Part shown: positions 15,539 to 25,210 of the stretch, one piece after another
Layout of the letters: each line of letters begins with the position of its first letter
How positions within the stretch are numbered: the stretch's first letter is position 1
DNA from: Hyphomicrobiales bacterium
GTDB lineage: Bacteria > Pseudomonadota > Alphaproteobacteria > Rhizobiales > Methyloligellaceae
DNA: 37,707 nucleotides
NCBI GenBank assembly: GCA_021775595.1
Contig: JAJFHN010000047.1
Coordinates: 1-37,707, forward strand
Direction: 5' to 3'
Made by a program: the position numbers and the translations under genes
Notes under the pieces: generated by a model
The model's input: the letters and a program-made list of their open reading frames with translations, nothing else
The model's database searches: none
Told to the model about the DNA's origin: nothing

Positions 15539-16486
15539 ATGCATCCAGCTTATTCGGTTATCCTTTTTACGACGGCGTCGGGTGCGGGCTATGGATTGCT
15601 GATTTGGCTCGCACTGCTTGGCGCTGCGGGCCTTGTCGCACCCGAACGCGGACTGGGCGCCATCGGCTTCGGGCTTGCCCTCGCGCTTATCACCGTGGGT
15701 CTGCTCGCCTCGACCTTCCATCTGGGTCACCCCGAACGCGCTTGGCGCGCTTTCTCGCAATGGCGCTCGTCCTGGTTGTCGCGCGAAGGCGTGATGGCAG
15801 TCGTCACCTATGCGCCGGCGGGTCTTGCGGCCATCGGCTGGGTCGCATTCGAGACGGCCGGCGGCCTGTGGGCGGTGGCGGCCTGGGCGGCAATAGCGTG
15901 CGCCCTGCTCACCGTTTATTGCACCGGAATGATCTACGCGTCGCTGCGTACCATTCCGCAATGGCATCAGCCTTTGGTCACGCCGCTTTATCTGGTACTC
16001 GGCCTGATGACCGGTGCGCTCCTCACAAACGCACTGTTGCATGCCTTCGGCACTCCGCTCGCCGGCTTTTCTTGGCTTGTGATCGCACTGCTGCTGGTTG
16101 GCCTCGCCCTCAAGGGTGCCTATTGGCGCGCAATCGCCCACGCCGCCCCAAGCTATAACGCGGAGGATGCGACGGGATTGGGCCGCTTCGGCAAGGTGCG
16201 GCCTCTCGATCCGCCTCACACCCAGCCCAATTACGTGCAGCGCGAAATGGGCTATCACGTCGCCCGGAAACACGCGCAGAAATTGCAAAAAATGGCTGTT
16301 TTATTGGGTTTTCTGGCACCACTGATGTGCACCGCGCTGACCTTCGCGCCGAGTGTCGAGCTCGGCATGTCAGCCGCAATCGCTGCCGTGCTCATTGCTG
16401 GTGCGGGAATGGTGCTCGAGCGTTGGCTGTTTTTCGCCCAGGCTCAACACCTCGTGACCCTCTATTACGGTGCCGAGACCGCCTGA
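15539..16486 (+). CDS. soeC: SoeC, membrane anchor and quinone-reducing subunit
   Basis: 315 residues with about eight predicted membrane helices (roughly 10-30, 42-60, 85-105, 108-128, 144-166, 175-192, 251-270, 278-298), like DmsC. The family segment STFHLGHPERAWRAF, followed by SSWLSREG, is present between helices 2 and 3. It anchors SoeAB to the inner membrane and passes electrons to the quinone pool. It starts 9 nt after soeB with a weak AGG upstream, forming one operon soeABC. A large structured element follows 34 nt after the stop. Confidence 0.87.
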   Translation: MHPAYSVILFTTASGAGYGLLIWLALLGAAGLVAPERGLGAIGFGLALALITVGLLASTFHLGHPERAWRAFSQWRSSWLSREGVMAVVTYAPAGLAAIGWVAFETAGGLWAVAAWAAIACALLTVYCTGMIYASLRTIPQWHQPLVTPLYLVLGLMTGALLTNALLHAFGTPLAGFSWLVIALLLVGLALKGAYWRAIAHAAPSYNAEDATGLGRFGKVRPLDPPHTQPNYVQREMGYHVARKHAQKLQKMAVLLGFLAPLMCTALTFAPSVELGMSAAIAAVLIAGAGMVLERWLFFAQAQHLVTLYYGAETA

Positions 16487-16519
16487 GGCACGAAATCTAT
16501 CCAGTATTTAATCTGAGAA

Positions 16520-16582
16520 CGCCATAGATGGCGCTGGAGCACCGCACTGTTCTCACATTGTGAGATCGGTGCGGCGTCCAGC
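16520..16582. other. Large compound stem-loop after soeC
   Basis: Two adjoining structures. First CGCCATAGATGGCG (16520-16533). Then a long nested hairpin: GCTGGA (16533-16538)/TCCAGC (16577-16582), GCACCG (16539-16544)/CGGTGC (16567-16572), and apical TCTCAC (16551-16556)/GTGAGA (16560-16565) with loop ATT. No T-run follows. It may stabilize or attenuate the soeABC transcript, or be a small RNA or protein-binding element. Confidence 0.5.
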
Positions 16583-16628
16583 AAGCCATCAATGGAAGGA
16601 GAGTGACAAATCGGCACTCTAATGTTCT

Positions 16629-16784
16629 TTAAGCGCGCACCTGCTCGATAACGGTGTCAGCAGCGCCGAGTTTCATCGGCTTATGCGTAACCTGTTTTGC
16701 ATGGTGCCCGTGGAGACAACCTCCCAGCGCAGCCGCGACTGCCATAATGGCGACCGCAGCAAAGAGACGTTTAAAGCTTTGCAT
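16629..16784 (-). CDS. Small His-rich lipoprotein
   Basis: 51 residues, ATG start with GGGGGAAAG upstream at good spacing. Residues 1-22 form a lipoprotein signal (MQSFKRLFAAVAIMAVAAAL) ending in the lipobox LGGC with Cys23. The mature part is about 29 residues and begins CLHGHHAKQVTHKPMK, with four histidines in ten residues. A membrane-tethered metal-binding or adapter peptide is possible, but no family was recognized. It is convergent with soeC and separated from it by the structured element at 16520-16582, so it is probably an independent gene. Confidence 0.72.
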   Translation of the reverse strand: MQSFKRLFAAVAIMAVAAALGGCLHGHHAKQVTHKPMKLGAADTVIEQVRA

Positions 16785-17125
16785 GGTCTTTCCCCCAATG
16801 GTGCTTCATTAATTTATTACGTCACTGGTTGAATTCTAAGGGTGACGCCCGCTGAGTCTAATGAAACCCGATTCCGCCGCGTCATTTTGTCCGCCCCTGT
16901 GGCCACAATCCCACAGGTTGCATGATTTTGGGCTGTATTTTGCCAAATTCGGAGTCGTTGGAGGTCCGGTCGACTGAATAATACCAACCTGCGGCATGCC
17001 CCAAACCGTCTATTTTTGAATCGAAATGCGGGATTCGCGGCAAATCCAGCGGGCTTGCCCGACCCGTTTCCATATGAGACGAATCGCAACAGGCCGTCTA
17101 AGGCGGCGATTTGGGGGTGCGAACC
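16785..17125. other. Intergenic region between lipoprotein and hydrolase
   Basis: 340 bp with divergent genes on each side, so it should contain both promoters. One dyad is visible, CCTGTGG (16896-16902) and CCACAGG (16911-16917), 8 nt apart. No clear -35/-10 pair and no small gene could be supported; a 142-codon minus-strand frame here (16817-17245) overlaps the hydrolase and looks random. Confidence 0.5.
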
Positions 17126-17890
17126 GTGAGTCGGCTGTTGCAGCTTGCCGCCTTTGGCGCGGCTATTTTTGCGCTCTACCTGTTTGGGGCGGTGCGCTAC
17201 CCGACGGACCCGGCGCTCGAGCAAACCGCAAGCTTCGAACGCCACTACCGCGTGATCGGCTCGTTTCCGTTCGTCACCTCGTATTTTCTGTTCACGCCCA
17301 AGGATTATGATCCAGCTCGAACATATCCGCTCGTCTTAAGCCTGCACGGTGCATCCAAACGCTCCTTCGAAGCCTATCATCTCACCAAACAGGCCATACA
17401 GCAGGCCAATGAGTGCTTTGTCTTGCTGCCCATGGCGCCACCCTATTGGGGATGGGCCAACCGGGACGGATCGGTCGCAGCGCTCGCCATCGCAGTGGAT
17501 ATCCTCGACGATGTCGTCGCCGAATATTCCATCGATACCTCGAGAATCTATGTCACCGGCCACTCCATGGGCGGAACCGGAACATTTGCCGCGCTCTCCC
17601 ACTACCCCAAGCGCTTTGCCGCCGGCGTTGCCGTCAACGGCTACTGGCCGCCGTCTGAGGCGGCCAAGTTCAAGAACCAAAACCTGTGGGTTTTCCACGG
17701 CGAGAAAGATCCGATCTTTCCCCTCGAATTGACCCAAGGGCTGGTACGCGAAATCGCAGCAAAAGGCGGCGACCCCAAATTCACGCTGATGAAGGGTGTG
17801 GGCCACACCAGCCTGCCGGCCTATCGCGATGCCGCATTATGGCAGTGGCTGTTTGAGCAGAGGCTTGGCGCAAGCCCTTCGGCGAACTAG
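17126..17890 (+). CDS. Alpha/beta hydrolase, PHB-depolymerase/esterase-like, membrane anchored
   Basis: 254 residues from GTG 17126, chosen because GGGGG lies 8 nt upstream; in-frame TTG 17111 and GTG 17117 are less likely. Residues 4-22 are hydrophobic (signal anchor or signal peptide). The catalytic triad is visible: Ser147 in GHSMGG, Asp195 in GEKDPIFP, His227 in GVGHTS; the oxyanion region is LSLHGASKR. This pattern fits the prolyl-oligopeptidase/PHB-depolymerase-like esterases that act on exported substrates. The exact substrate is unknown. The 3' end overlaps a tiny convergent membrane-peptide gene by 4 bp. Confidence 0.85.
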   Translation: MSRLLQLAAFGAAIFALYLFGAVRYPTDPALEQTASFERHYRVIGSFPFVTSYFLFTPKDYDPARTYPLVLSLHGASKRSFEAYHLTKQAIQQANECFVLLPMAPPYWGWANRDGSVAALAIAVDILDDVVAEYSIDTSRIYVTGHSMGGTGTFAALSHYPKRFAAGVAVNGYWPPSEAAKFKNQNLWVFHGEKDPIFPLELTQGLVREIAAKGGDPKFTLMKGVGHTSLPAYRDAALWQWLFEQRLGASPSAN

Positions 17891-18003
17891 AGAAATGAGA
17901 ATCCGAAGTCCGCGACGCCCCATATAATCACGAATGTAACGATCGACAGCAGGACCAGGGCCGCAAACAGTCCAATTGCAATCCACTTCCAATAGTTGTT
18001 CAT
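17887..18003 (-). CDS. 38-residue single-helix membrane peptide
   Basis: An ATG frame encoding 38 residues that are almost wholly one membrane helix: MNNYWKWIAIGLFAALVLLS, then a hydrophobic stretch ending ADFGFSFL. The N-terminus has aromatic and Lys residues at the membrane interface, as in real small membrane proteins. The ribosome binding site is weak (GGTGAACGAA). It is divergent from the patatin gene and convergent with the hydrolase. It could be a genuine small protein or a chance hydrophobic frame; the clean helix with flanking aromatics favours the former. Confidence 0.45.
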   Translation of the reverse strand: MNNYWKWIAIGLFAALVLLSIVTFVIIWGVADFGFSFL

Positions 18004-18079
18004 TTCGTTCACCGATCTGGTCTAACCGTGATCAAGTAGATCTGCGCGACCGTTCGCACAGTTGTCTCAGCGAGACCGC

Positions 18080-19309
18080 ATGCGTATCGAATTCCATCAA
18101 TATCACCTAATGCCTCGCTCGATTGTCGCCTTTGCATTTGTAATTGCCGCGATGTCGATATTGGCCTCCTGCGCCGGCCTGCCGCATGATCCAGTTCCCC
18201 CCGAGCTCGCCGATACGGCAAGCACGTTGGGTCCTGACGTTCGCGTCCGCGTCTGGGGTGACGTGGCGCCAAAAAACCTAAATCAGATGGCGCGGGAGCG
18301 CTACACCCAGCTCAAGGCGACGCGACCTGCCATGACGCGAGCAGGTGCGCGCCCGACAGTCAATTTTTTGGCAATTTCTGGAGGTGGCGCCGATGGCGCC
18401 TTCGCGGCGGGCCTCCTGATCGGCTGGACGGCAAGCGGCAAGCGGCCGCAATTCGAGCTTGTTACCGGTGTCAGCACTGGTGCGCTCGCCGCGCCATTCG
18501 CATTTTTGGGCTCGAAATATGATCCCCAACTGCGCGAAATGTACACGGCCTACTCGACCCGTGATTTCGTTCGGAAACAACCCGTTCGTGGATTGCTTGG
18601 CGGCCAATCTCTGGCCGATAGCGAGCCTTTGGAGCGGGTCATCGCGAAATACGCCGATCAGGCGCTGCTGGACGAGATAGCCCAGGAGCATCGGCGCGGC
18701 CGTCGCTTGTTGGTTGGAACCACCAATATCGACGCCCAGCGGCCGGTGATTTGGGACATGGGCAAGATTGCCGCGAGCGGCCATCCCAATGCGCTGGCGC
18801 TGTTCCGCAAGGTGTTGTTGGCGTCTGCTTCGATTCCAGGCGCGTTTCCGCCTATTCGGATCGCTGTCAACGCCGGGGGAGACGTGCTTCATGAGCAACA
18901 CGTCGATGGCGGAACGACCAAGCAAGTGTTCTTACTGCCTGGACAACTCATGCTCAAAACAGCAGTCGACAAGCGCTACCAGGTCAATCCGCGGCGGCGT
19001 CTTTACATCATTCGAAACGGTCGGATTGAGCCCGAATACAAGGTCGTGGAATCGAATACGCTCTCGATCGCCCAACGCTCCATCTCGACCCTGATCAAGA
19101 ACCAGGGCATTGGCGATCTCTATCAGCTCTACGCCTTGGCCCGACGGAATGGAATTTCATACAATCTGGCGTTTATTCCGGTCAGCTTTCCAGACACCAG
19201 CACGGAACCATTCGACAAAAAATATATGCAGAGCCTCTACGATTTGGGATTTGAAAAAGGCAAGGCCGGCTACAAGTGGACCAAGACGCCACCCGGCCTG
19301 AATCGCTAA
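18080..19309 (+). CDS. Patatin-like phospholipase, lipoprotein
   Basis: 409 residues from ATG 18080 (an ATG at 18110 is also possible). It has a lipoprotein signal with lipobox LASC (Cys31). The patatin fold is supported by the oxyanion motif SGGGADGAF at 100-108, the nucleophile motif GVSTG with Ser132, and the catalytic Asp276 in VDGG. This Ser-Asp dyad hydrolase would act on phospholipids or other acyl esters at the membrane surface. The C-terminal 130 residues beyond the patatin domain keep the YIIRNGRIEPEYK segment common in this subgroup. Gene length is normal. No regulator or secretion partner is adjacent. Confidence 0.88.
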   Translation: MRIEFHQYHLMPRSIVAFAFVIAAMSILASCAGLPHDPVPPELADTASTLGPDVRVRVWGDVAPKNLNQMARERYTQLKATRPAMTRAGARPTVNFLAISGGGADGAFAAGLLIGWTASGKRPQFELVTGVSTGALAAPFAFLGSKYDPQLREMYTAYSTRDFVRKQPVRGLLGGQSLADSEPLERVIAKYADQALLDEIAQEHRRGRRLLVGTTNIDAQRPVIWDMGKIAASGHPNALALFRKVLLASASIPGAFPPIRIAVNAGGDVLHEQHVDGGTTKQVFLLPGQLMLKTAVDKRYQVNPRRRLYIIRNGRIEPEYKVVESNTLSIAQRSISTLIKNQGIGDLYQLYALARRNGISYNLAFIPVSFPDTSTEPFDKKYMQSLYDLGFEKGKAGYKWTKTPPGLNR

Positions 19310-19349
19310 TCCGTGGACTTTTCTGATTGGATAGCAGATTGCTTGGCGC

Positions 19350-19997
19350 TCAAGCGCCCGGACGCATCCCGTAACCGATGCTGGCGGCGACCAGAGCCTG
19401 CCATGTCACAAACAAAGCTGTGAATTCCAGGCCGGGCGGGCTTCCTATCAGCGCATCGCCCAGGAACAGCCCAAGTGCACACAGCGCGCCGATCGAAGCC
19501 GTCGAAAGCCAAGCAATTGGATGCCTCAACCGCCTGACGGCGGCCGCAGCGCCCAGCGCCGTTCCGCCCGCGCCAATGGCGCCTCCCGCCATCAAGCTGG
19601 CAATGAGTGGAAGAAGATTGCCTTTGAGCGCGTCCTTGAGACGCAATGCTTCGGCCGGATCCATTGATCCGCCGGGTGCAAACGGAGCCATATCCTGAGT
19701 GGCGAGCCAGTCCGCCGCCAACGCTTCATATATAAAGACGCTGCCATGGAAGGCCGCTATCCAGGCAATCAGAGTGAGCGCCAAGACGAGCAGTGCGCGC
19801 CACACGCTGGCGCCGCCGAACAGATAGGCACCCGCCGCGATTGCCAGTCCAAAGCACAGGCCCGGATAAATTGGCGCTTCGGCAATCGCCAAAACGTCCG
19901 GCAACGGCAATGCAAGCGACACATCGCTCAGCAATCCGGAAACGACCCCGAAGCCAGCCATCCATAGGGACGGAACGCGCGTCGTCAACCTTGCCAT
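19350..19997 (-). CDS. Integral membrane protein of unknown function
   Basis: 215 residues, very rich in Ala, Gly and Leu, with about six hydrophobic segments (roughly 12-30, 45-60, 65-85, 130-152, 163-180, 190-208). A soluble loop (EALAADWLATQDMAPFAPGG) lies in the middle. No known family was recognized. ATG start at 19997, with a GGGGG run about 12 nt upstream, weak as a ribosome binding site. It lies 46 bp downstream of tRNA-Lys on the same strand and could be read from the tRNA promoter. The 3' end contains a short GGCGCT/AGCGCC hairpin. Confidence 0.72.
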   Translation of the reverse strand: MARLTTRVPSLWMAGFGVVSGLLSDVSLALPLPDVLAIAEAPIYPGLCFGLAIAAGAYLFGGASVWRALLVLALTLIAWIAAFHGSVFIYEALAADWLATQDMAPFAPGGSMDPAEALRLKDALKGNLLPLIASLMAGGAIGAGGTALGAAAAVRRLRHPIAWLSTASIGALCALGLFLGDALIGSPPGLEFTALFVTWQALVAASIGYGMRPGA

Positions 19998-20043
19998 TTT
20001 GTGTTGGCCCCCAGCAATCGGCGCGCCGCAAATCTTAGAAAAT

Positions 20044-20119
20044 TGGTGAGCCCGGCAGGGATCGAACCTGCGACCCTCTGATTAAAAGTCAGATGCTCTA
20101 CCGACTGAGCTACGGGCCC
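20044..20119 (-). tRNA. tRNA-Lys (anticodon TTT), CCA encoded
   Basis: Full cloverleaf of 76 nt including the encoded CCA (20044-20046). Acceptor GGGCCCG pairs with CGGGCTC; D-arm GCTCAGTCGGTAGAGC; anticodon arm CTGACTTTTAATCAG with anticodon TTT; T-arm GCAGGTTCGATCCCTGC; discriminator A. Complete and canonical. It has its own promoter at 20147-20175. Confidence 0.97.
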
Positions 20120-20146
20120 CGCGCCGCCGCGCCGCGACGACGCCCC

Positions 20147-20175
20147 TTCTTACGGGCGGCAATCTGCAAGGTCAA
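20147..20175 (-). promoter_or_regulatory. Sigma-70-type promoter of tRNA-Lys
   Basis: On the minus strand, TTGACC (20175-20170), a 17-nt spacer, then TAAGAA (20152-20147), ending 27 nt before the mature tRNA 5' end. Spacing is ideal; the -10 box has 4 of 6 consensus bases. Confidence 0.6.
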
Positions 20176-20240
20176 TAGAACGCCGAGACGGGCGGATTTC
20201 GATGGGACGAGTACCGCACGCCGCCTATAAAGGGCGCGCC

Positions 20241-21155
20241 ATGCCCGCCAACCAGAGACAGAGCGCCCTCACCGGGCAAACGCTCAACGCCCACGAGGAC
20301 CGCCTGCCGGCAATCGGCTTGATGTGCTTGACGGTCGCGCTCTTCGCCGTACTGGATGCAACGGCAAAATACCTGGTTGATGTGGCCGGACTGCCCGTCA
20401 TCCAGGTCGTCTGGGTGCGCTTTCTGACCCATTTTTTTCTAACGCTCGCCATCTTCGCACCGTTCGGACTGCGCTCGCTGGTGCTGAGCAAGCGGTTCGG
20501 TCATCAGGTGGCGCGCTCGGTGCTAATGTTCGTCGTCACCGCGCTCAATTTCGCCGCCATCAAATACCTTCAGCTCGACCAAAACGTTACGATCTTCTTC
20601 TTGGCGCCCTTTATTGTCGCCGCGCTGGCTGGACCCTTGCTCGGCGAATGGATCGGCTGGCGGCGGCTCATGGCCATCCTGGTCGGCTTCCTCGGCGTGT
20701 TGCTCGTCGTCCGGCCGGGCTTCGGCGGTTTCCATTGGGCGTTCCTGCTCGCCTTTGGCGCGACCTTCTGTTACGCGCTCTACAACATCTCGACCCGGTT
20801 TCTCTCGGGCTTCGACGACACCAAGGTCACCCAATTTTATTCACCCGCCGCGGGCGCCGTGTTGGCCGCGCCATTCGCAATTTGGCTGTGGCAGTGGCCG
20901 GCCGAGCCTCTACACTGGTTGTTGCTGCTGTCGCTTGGCGTCTCGGGCGGCTTTGCCCATTGGTTGCTGATCCGCGCCCATCGTCTGGCACCTGCCCCAA
21001 TTCTTGCGCCCTTCACCTATACGAGCTTGATCTGGATGACCCTCGCGGGCTTCGTCGTCTTCGGTCATTTGCCATCGATTTGGACGCTCTCCGGCGGCGC
21101 CGTTGTGATCTCTTCGGGTCTGTATCTGCTGCTGCGCGAACGGATGCGCGGCTGA
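20241..21155 (+). CDS. EamA/DMT-family transporter
   Basis: About 304 residues with ten predicted membrane helices in two EamA repeats, each of about 130 residues. The first repeat has LTVALFAVLDATAKYL and QVVWVRFLTHFFLTL; the second has FGATFCYALYNISTR. It is an inner-membrane drug/metabolite transporter; the substrate cannot be read from sequence. ATG 20241 is preferred because AAAGGG lies upstream at good spacing; ATG 20202 would add 13 residues. The gene stands alone between tRNA-Lys (minus) and the DUF4864 gene. Confidence 0.9.
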   Translation: MPANQRQSALTGQTLNAHEDRLPAIGLMCLTVALFAVLDATAKYLVDVAGLPVIQVVWVRFLTHFFLTLAIFAPFGLRSLVLSKRFGHQVARSVLMFVVTALNFAAIKYLQLDQNVTIFFLAPFIVAALAGPLLGEWIGWRRLMAILVGFLGVLLVVRPGFGGFHWAFLLAFGATFCYALYNISTRFLSGFDDTKVTQFYSPAAGAVLAAPFAIWLWQWPAEPLHWLLLLSLGVSGGFAHWLLIRAHRLAPAPILAPFTYTSLIWMTLAGFVVFGHLPSIWTLSGGAVVISSGLYLLLRERMRG

Positions 21156-21303
21156 GCTGCGATTGTCCTGCCTCAAGGGTGCGAATGCGCGGCGTCGACG
21201 CCGCCACATTTTTTCCATAATTTGGCTCAGACCACCTTGGCGGAGCGCATTGGCGCACCTATATGGACCGGATAGGCCGGGGGGCACGCCGCGGGAGGCA
21301 TCC

Positions 21304-21852
21304 ATGAAGATCCATGCGGTCCTGGCCACGATAATTATCGCGGCGGCGATTGGTCCATTGCCGGCGAACGCCGCGGACAAAACTGCAAGATTGTCGGATC
21401 CGGCGACGACCGGAACCGTTTACGATCGGACGGGCGTGCTTCAGGAAGCGCGGCGGGGAGACGATGCGTCTGCCCTATCCAAGCGCGACAACGGCCTGTC
21501 CGGTGTCGAGCGCGGCGATATTCAAAACGCCGTGCGGGGACAAATCCAGGCGCTTGCCACACGCAATGCCGATGCGGCCTTTTCTTTTCTCTCGCCCCTT
21601 GCCCAGCAATTCTTTGTCGATCCGCCAACGTTTCTGACAACCCTCAACCGGCAAATGATTCCGGTGATGTGCGCCAAGCGTTTCGCATTGACGGGTCTTG
21701 AGCGCGAAGCTGGAGACGCCGTCCAACACGTCGTCTTTACCGGTCCCAAAAACCACGAGTGGTTGGCACGCTTCAAGGTCGAGCGCCAACCCGATGGCGC
21801 TTGGTTGGTCAAAGGGTGCCATGTCGAATTGGCCAGAGGTCAGCTGACCTAG
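21304..21852 (+). CDS. DUF4864 protein, exported
   Basis: 182 residues. The start at 21304 is well supported by GGGAGG 5 nt upstream and a signal peptide (MKIHAVLATIIIAAAIGPLP, cleavage ANA-AD). The C-terminal 110 residues show the DUF4864 pattern: the IQNAVRGQIQALATRNADAA segment, FSFLSPLAQQFFVDPPTFLT, a VVFTGPKNHEW strand, and a closing GAWLVKGCHVEL with the conserved GC. The fold resembles the NTF2-like group; function is unknown. About 35 residues between signal and domain are a polar linker. It is convergent with tgt, 9 bp apart. Confidence 0.85.
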   Translation: MKIHAVLATIIIAAAIGPLPANAADKTARLSDPATTGTVYDRTGVLQEARRGDDASALSKRDNGLSGVERGDIQNAVRGQIQALATRNADAAFSFLSPLAQQFFVDPPTFLTTLNRQMIPVMCAKRFALTGLEREAGDAVQHVVFTGPKNHEWLARFKVERQPDGAWLVKGCHVELARGQLT

Positions 21853-21861
21853 CAGCCCCAC

Positions 21862-22985
<1,124 letters not shown>

Positions 22986-22989
<4 letters not shown>

Positions 22990-24074
22990 GACGCATCCCG
23001 CGCTGGATCGAGCAAGCAGGCATCGCCATAGGAAAAAAACCGATAGCCCTCGGCCACGGCGTGGGCATAGGCCTTTTGCATCACATCGAGCCCCGAGAAA
23101 GCGGCCACCAACATAAACAGCGTCGTGCGTGGCAGGTGAAAATTGGTGATCAGGCGATCGATCGCCTTAAAGCGGTATCCGGGGCGAATGAAGAGCGTCG
23201 TCTCGTCTGCAAATTGTTCGATTGTGCCATCGGACCGCGCCGCGCTCTCGATCAGCCGCAGCGCCGTCGTGCCCACGGCGATAAGCCGCCCGCCCTTTGA
23301 GCGCGCGTCATTGAGCGCCTGGGCCGTCTGTGCGCTCACTTCCCCCCATTCGGCGTGAATCTCGTGCCGCTCGGGATCCTCTTCCTTGACGGGCAGAAAC
23401 GTGCCCGCACCGACATGCAAGGTCACGAAGCGGTGGCCGATGCCTCGCACTTTAAGCGCCTCGAGCAGCTCAGGGGTAAAATGCAGCCCCGCCGTTGGCG
23501 CTGCGACCGCGCCTTTGCGTGCTGCAAACACAGTTTGGTAGTCGACCGTATCCTGCGCATCCGCTTGCCGCTTGCTCGCGATATAGGGCGGCAGCGGCAT
23601 CGCGCCGTATTTGGCGATTGCGTCATCGAGCGCTGGCCCAGCCGCATCAAACGCCAGCGTCACCTCGCCGCCCTCGCCGCGCTCTGCGACCTCAGCCTGC
23701 AGCTCTGCCTCGCTGTGCCCCTCGCCGTCGACGCCAAAGTCAATGCGGTCGCCTTTGGTCAGGCGCTTGGCGGGACGCGCAAATGCCGCCCATCGCCGCT
23801 CGTCGATGCGCTTGTGCAGCGTGACTGAAATGGCCGCGCTGACGCCTCCACGCTGGCGGATACCGCTCAGTGCTGCGGGGATCACGCGCGTATCGTTGAG
23901 CACCAAACAATCGCCCGGTTCGAGCAGATCAGGCAGATCGCTAACGCTCTTATCTTGAAATGAATTTTCGCGATTGGGTGAAACGCACAGCAACCGCGCC
24001 GAATCGCGCGGCCGCGCTGGTTTGAGCGCAATGCTGGCGCTGGGCAGGTCGAAATCGAAATCGCTCAGGCGCAC
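22986..24074 (-). CDS. queA: S-adenosylmethionine:tRNA ribosyltransferase-isomerase
   Basis: 362 residues from GTG 24074, giving the family N-terminus [11 protein letters not shown]; an ATG at 24116 would overlap the upstream cyclophilin and add 14 poorly conserved residues. Typical QueA segments: [65 protein letters not shown] and [13 protein letters not shown]. It transfers the ribosyl group of AdoMet to preQ1 in tRNA, giving epoxyqueuosine, the step after Tgt. The stop overlaps the tgt ATG (ATGA), so the two are translationally coupled. Confidence 0.95.
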
Positions 24075-24096
24075 GGGCGTTGCGCCGCCCCATCGC

Positions 24097-24570
24097 TCAC
24101 GCGACGTCGGCGGCAACCTTCATGGAGACGATGCGATCGGGATCGCTCACCGGTTCGCCGCGCTTGATCTTGTCGACATTGTCCATGCCGTCGATCACTT
24201 GGCCCCAGACGGTGTATTGGCCATTGAGCCAAGTCGAATCGGCAAAGCAAATGAAGAACTGGCTGTCGGCCGAATTGGGTGGTTGCGCGCGCGCCATGGC
24301 ACAGGTGCCGCGCACATGCGGCTCGGCGGAAAATTCAGCCTCGATGTTCTGCCCCGACCCGCTCATACCGGTGCCCTGCGGGCAGCCCGTCTGGGCCATA
24401 AAGCCATCGATCACCCGGTGAAACAAAAGCCCGTCATAAAACCCCTCACGCGCCAATTCCTTGATGCGTGCGCAATGGTTGGGCGCCAGATCCGGCCGCA
24501 TGGCAATCACCACCGGACCATGATCGATCTCGAGGATCAGTGTGTTTTCAGGATCTTTGATATCAGCCAT
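24097..24570 (-). CDS. Cytoplasmic cyclophilin-type peptidyl-prolyl isomerase
   Basis: 157 residues, no signal peptide, so cytoplasmic. Cyclophilin signature: [13 protein letters not shown] (catalytic Arg and Phe-Met region), GQNIEAEFS, the [20 protein letters not shown] segment, [17 protein letters not shown]. It catalyses cis-trans isomerization of X-Pro bonds. It lies 22 bp before queA and 31 bp after the periplasmic paralogue, in the same minus-strand run. The pair of one cytoplasmic and one exported cyclophilin is common in alphaproteobacteria. Confidence 0.93.
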   Translation of the reverse strand: MADIKDPENTLILEIDHGPVVIAMRPDLAPNHCARIKELAREGFYDGLLFHRVIDGFMAQTGCPQGTGMSGSGQNIEAEFSAEPHVRGTCAMARAQPPNSADSQFFICFADSTWLNGQYTVWGQVIDGMDNVDKIKRGEPVSDPDRIVSMKVAADVA

Positions 24571-24601
24571 GGTTCATTCCTAACCTCTCGCGCGGCGGCG
24601 C

Positions 24602-25177
24602 TCAACCGTCGCTTCCCTCAAGAACCGAATGATCCTTGGCGTCGGCGGCAACCTGCATTTTCATGATTGTGTCGGGAAAGGCCGGCGGTTCGCCCTTGTT
24701 GATCCGGTCGACATGATCCATGCCGGCAATGACTTCGCCAAACACCGTGTAATTGCCGTTCAAGCTCGAGGTGTCGTCGAAGCAGATAAAAAATTGGCTG
24801 TTGAAGCTGTCAGGCGCCGCCGACCTGGCGCCGCCAACCGTGCCGCGCCGAAACGGCACCTGGCTGAACTCCGCCACGACGTCGGGATATTTCGATCCGC
24901 CCGCGCCGGTACCCGTCGGGTCGCCCGTCTGGGCCATGAAGCCCTCGATCACCCGGTGGAACTTAATGCCGTTGTAGAAGCCTTCGCGGGTGAGCTTTTT
25001 GATGCGTTCGACGTGCTTTGGCGCCAAATCGGGGCGCAATTTGATCGCCACGCGTCCAAACCGCGTGTCGAGATAGACGATGTTCTCAAGATCTGTGCCC
25101 GCGGGTTGGGCATTTGCCGGCGCTATCGACGCAAGACAGACGAGCGCAAAGACCATCGAAAGAATCATGGATTTCAT
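24602..25177 (-). CDS. Periplasmic cyclophilin-type peptidyl-prolyl isomerase
   Basis: 191 residues. ATG 25177 is preferred over 25186 because the AAGGA ribosome binding site overlaps the latter. Signal peptide MKSMILSMVFALVCLASIAP with cleavage ANA-QP. The cyclophilin core has FHRVIEGFMAQTGDPTGTG, FRRGTVGGARSAAPDSFNSQ, FFICFDDTSSLNGNYTVFGE. It is a paralogue of the adjacent cytoplasmic enzyme, differing mainly by export. It would assist folding of periplasmic or outer-membrane proteins. Confidence 0.92.
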   Translation of the reverse strand: MKSMILSMVFALVCLASIAPANAQPAGTDLENIVYLDTRFGRVAIKLRPDLAPKHVERIKKLTREGFYNGIKFHRVIEGFMAQTGDPTGTGAGGSKYPDVVAEFSQVPFRRGTVGGARSAAPDSFNSQFFICFDDTSSLNGNYTVFGEVIAGMDHVDRINKGEPPAFPDTIMKMQVAADAKDHSVLEGSDG

Positions 25178-25210
25178 ATGTTGCATCCTTAGTGAGGTGC
25201 GCCAGCAGCG

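Noticed and set aside
16817-17245. A 142-codon minus-strand frame overlapping the hydrolase start
   Set aside because: No ribosome binding site, overlaps a gene with a full catalytic triad, and composition looks random.
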